DNA from: Comamonadaceae bacterium | Lineage (GTDB): Bacteria; Pseudomonadota; Gammaproteobacteria; Burkholderiales; Burkholderiaceae_C | Length of the DNA stretch: 5,037 nt | Assembly: GCA_947374105.1 (NCBI GenBank) | Contig: CANCAO010000360.1 | Span: forward strand, 1-5,037 | Direction: 5' to 3' | Shown here: positions 4,316-5,037 of the stretch, one piece after another | How the letters are laid out: every line of letters starts with the position of its first letter | Numbering within the stretch: position 1 is the first letter of the stretch | The notes under the pieces: model-generated | Seen by the model: the letters and a program-made list of their open reading frames with translations, nothing else | Databases searched by the model: none | What the model was told of the DNA's origin: nothing | Position numbers and translations under genes: made by a program

Positions 4316-5037
4316 TTGAAATCAGGTATCAGAGACAACAGGACCAGGGGCAAAGTCGCAGAATTCCTGAAAGAGAAGGCCACCAGTGGCAGCCGCCTTT
4401 CGGTCGTTTCTGCCTACTTCACCATCTATGCCTACGAAGCCCTGAGCGATCAGCTCGATGGCATCGAATCGCTCCAGTTCCTGTTTGGCGAGCCCAAATT
4501 CATTCAGACACTAGACCCCGAGAAGACCGACAAAAAGGCCTTCAAGATTGAAGACGAAGGGCTGGAACTTGCCAATCGGCTTCAGCAAAAGGAAGTCGCC
4601 CGCCGTTGCGCCGAATGGATCACCAGCAAGGTCGAAATCCGCTCCATCCGCGAAGCCAACCTGCTGCACGGCAAGCTGTACCACATTGACGATGGCCGAC
4701 GCGAGCACGCCCTGATGGGCAGCTCCAACTTCACGCAACGCGGTTTAGGCCTGGCTGCCGCGCCCAATATCGAGTTGAACATGGTGGTCGATAGCGACCG
4801 CGACCGCACCGATCTCAAAGCATGTTTTGATGAATTGTGGTCAGACACCGCACTGGTGGAAGATGTCAAAGCCAAAGTGCTGGAATATCTTGCCCAGCTC
4901 TACGTGGACCATTCCCCGGAGTTCATCTACTTCAAGACCCTGTTCCACGTCTTTGAAAAGTTTCTTTCTGGCCAAGAAGAACAAGCCCAGTTCTTTGACA
5001 ACACCGCCATCACGGATACAGAAATCTGGAAAACCCT
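4316..5037 (+). CDS. Phospholipase-D-like nuclease domain of a probable SNF2-type helicase, 5' part
   Basis: 240 codons are visible and the frame runs off the window without a stop. The N-terminus (LKSGIRDNRTRGKVAEFL, SVVSAYFTIYAYEAL) and middle form a PLD-like fold. The HKD signature is complete: His118-x-Lys120-x4-Asp125 in LLHGKLYHID, followed by GSSNFTQRGL at 135-144, which supplies the usual Gly-Ser and Asn. A helical segment with YVDHSPEFIYFKTLFHVFEK (196-215) follows. In relatives I recall, this leads into a DEAD/SNF2 helicase core of a protein of about 1000 aa, often beside a DNA methyltransferase. Those proteins are annotated as helicases and belong to restriction- or defence-like operons. 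Only one HKD motif is present, so the active nuclease would be a dimer, as in bacterial PLD nucleases. The PLD domain is seen directly; the helicase half and defence role are inferred. Start TTG is set by AAAGGGA at 4304-4310. Confidence 0.85.
   Translation, partial: MKSGIRDNRTRGKVAEFLKEKATSGSRLSVVSAYFTIYAYEALSDQLDGIESLQFLFGEPKFIQTLDPEKTDKKAFKIEDEGLELANRLQQKEVARRCAEWITSKVEIRSIREANLLHGKLYHIDDGRREHALMGSSNFTQRGLGLAAAPNIELNMVVDSDRDRTDLKACFDELWSDTALVEDVKAKVLEYLAQLYVDHSPEFIYFKTLFHVFEKFLSGQEEQAQFFDNTAITDTEIWKT

Noticed and set aside
4258..4551. 97-aa + strand frame starting TTG 4258
   Set aside because: It overlaps the PLD-domain gene in a different frame, has no domain and a low-complexity Gln/Arg composition. 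The HKD-containing frame is clearly the real one.

Overview
The window is about 60% GC, densely coded and almost entirely on the + strand. Its proteins resemble those of integrative elements and prophages in Betaproteobacteria, and Burkholderiales (Comamonadaceae-like) is the best guess. That guess rests on remembered protein similarity and codon style, not on a search. It reads as accessory DNA: a short mobile-element replication module between a toxin-antitoxin pair and the start of a probable defence or restriction gene.

Left edge (2-519): the 3' end of a MazE/AbrB-like antitoxin overlaps a complete MazF/PemK-family toxin by 4 bases. Region 520-668 has no gene. It holds a long imperfect dyad with a perfect DnaA-box match inside it, a plausible promoter and a separate perfect 8-bp hairpin.

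Middle (669-3451): the first ~30 codons of an ssb gene are intact and then similarity stops abruptly. The frame stays open through a low-complexity stretch and runs into a small AlpA/excisionase-type regulator (about 1014-1259). After alpA come a possible 30-aa ORF, a CHC2 zinc-finger protein without a primase catalytic domain, a RepA-like AAA ATPase (predicted replicative helicase) and a TubC_N-like small protein with a Cys-rich tail. From the 30-aa ORF onward these genes overlap by 4-11 bases and almost certainly form one operon. Near its 3' end the ATPase gene carries a cluster of 9-bp direct and inverted repeats.

Right part (3452-5037): after a 66-base gap, a strong Shine-Dalgarno precedes a 204-aa zinc-ribbon protein of unknown function. 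A 183-base gap with a palindrome follows. The window ends inside a gene starting at TTG 4316, whose N-terminus is a phospholipase-D-like (HKD) nuclease domain; such proteins usually continue into an SNF2-type helicase.

Working model (inference): AlpA controls excision or expression. The CHC2 protein and ATPase, perhaps with an origin inside or near the operon, replicate the element. MazEF stabilises it, and the PLD-helicase is a defence cargo or a neighbouring defence island. No integrase, att site, tRNA, CRISPR array or insertion sequence was found in the window.
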